Origin: Streptomyces sp. NBC_01233
GTDB lineage: Bacteria; Actinomycetota; Actinomycetes; Streptomycetales; Streptomycetaceae
Assembly: GCF_035989305.1 (NCBI RefSeq)
Contig: NZ_CP108514.1
Coordinates: forward strand, 3,720,501 to 3,784,500
DNA: 64,000 nucleotides
Direction of reading: 5' to 3'
Made by a program: the position numbers and the translations under genes. Every line of letters begins with the position of its first letter. The first letter of the stretch is position 1. The notes beneath the pieces are model-generated. The model was given only the letters and a program-made list of their open reading frames with translations, was not told the origin of the DNA and did no database searches. This document shows, in pieces, positions 63,913-64,000 of the stretch.

Positions 63913-64000
63913 TGATTCGGGTCCTGGATCGCGGTCTGGTTCGGGTCCTGGTAAGGGCCGCCGGGCGGCGGGGTCTGCTTGCGCAGCAGCTCGCTGAGCT
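63909..64000 (-). CDS. C-terminal end of an upstream gene (partial)
   Basis: 29 codons before a TGA: ends LRKQTPPPGGPYQDPNQTAIQDPNQ, a Pro/Gln/Asn-rich tail with a repeated QDPNQ. The stop overlaps the kinase start, so the genes are coupled. Too little is visible to name it; a second kinase or a membrane protein is possible. Confidence 0.75.
   Translation of the reverse strand, partial: LSELLRKQTPPPGGPYQDPNQTAIQDPNQ

Noticed and set aside
59905..63915. Very long 1336-codon plus-strand frame
   Set aside because: Runs through the YfhO gene in another frame and antisense to the kinase; a product of G+C-rich codon bias.

Overview
The window is chromosomal DNA of a Streptomyces (or very close relative). 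The evidence is very high G+C with G/C-rich third codon positions, many GTG/TTG starts, a tRNA-Leu(UAA) gene matching bldA, a c-di-AMP (ydaO-type) leader in front of an rpfA-like gene, and a gene order (hut genes, cystathionine beta-synthase, ndh, ppx-DUF501-divIC-eno, rpfA, rpfC) that I recall from the S. coelicolor chromosome core. No search was run; names rest on motifs and recall.

Region 1 (1-7467) is accessory DNA. It holds two different IS21-family elements side by side (the first cut by the window edge, the second with a truncated istB), then an integrated element whose visible part carries three 22-bp iteron-like repeats, a winged-helix protein, an excisionase-like protein, a hypothetical protein and a tyrosine integrase. 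A 35-bp palindrome separates the last two. The integrase end abuts the 3' end of an acyl-CoA dehydrogenase gene.

Region 2 (7468-20520) is core metabolism: acyl-CoA dehydrogenase, UDP-glucose dehydrogenase, two tandem dipeptidase-family genes (one with every zinc ligand replaced), purE and purK split by a TnpB element, a GtrA protein, a two-component system and a POT peptide transporter.

Region 3 (20535-24674) is a compact operon of four surface proteins. Its first and last genes end in sortase signals of different type (LPQTG and LAETG); the middle two are a WxL/DUF916-like and an Ig-like membrane-anchored protein.

Region 4 (24788-33141) is a histidine-utilisation operon, hutU - M20 amidohydrolase - hutF - hutI, divergent from a PLP decarboxylase. 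A flavin monooxygenase remnant and an RpiR-family regulator follow. Region 5 (33239-34633) is an intact IS701-family element with perfect ends.

Region 6 (34719-49600) contains a small membrane protein, cystathionine beta-synthase, an SGNH hydrolase, a thiolase, small conserved proteins, a Bax1-I protein, bldA, a MacB-like ABC transporter, a cyclopropane-fatty-acid synthase and a type II NADH dehydrogenase with two Rex-like operators. Region 7 (49600-64000) holds ppx/DUF501/divIC/eno, two resuscitation-promoting factors, a cytochrome P450 divergent from a globin-reductase, mazG, a SurA-like lipoprotein, a YfhO-like membrane protein and two adjacent reading frames, one a Ser/Thr kinase with helical repeats and one cut by the window end.
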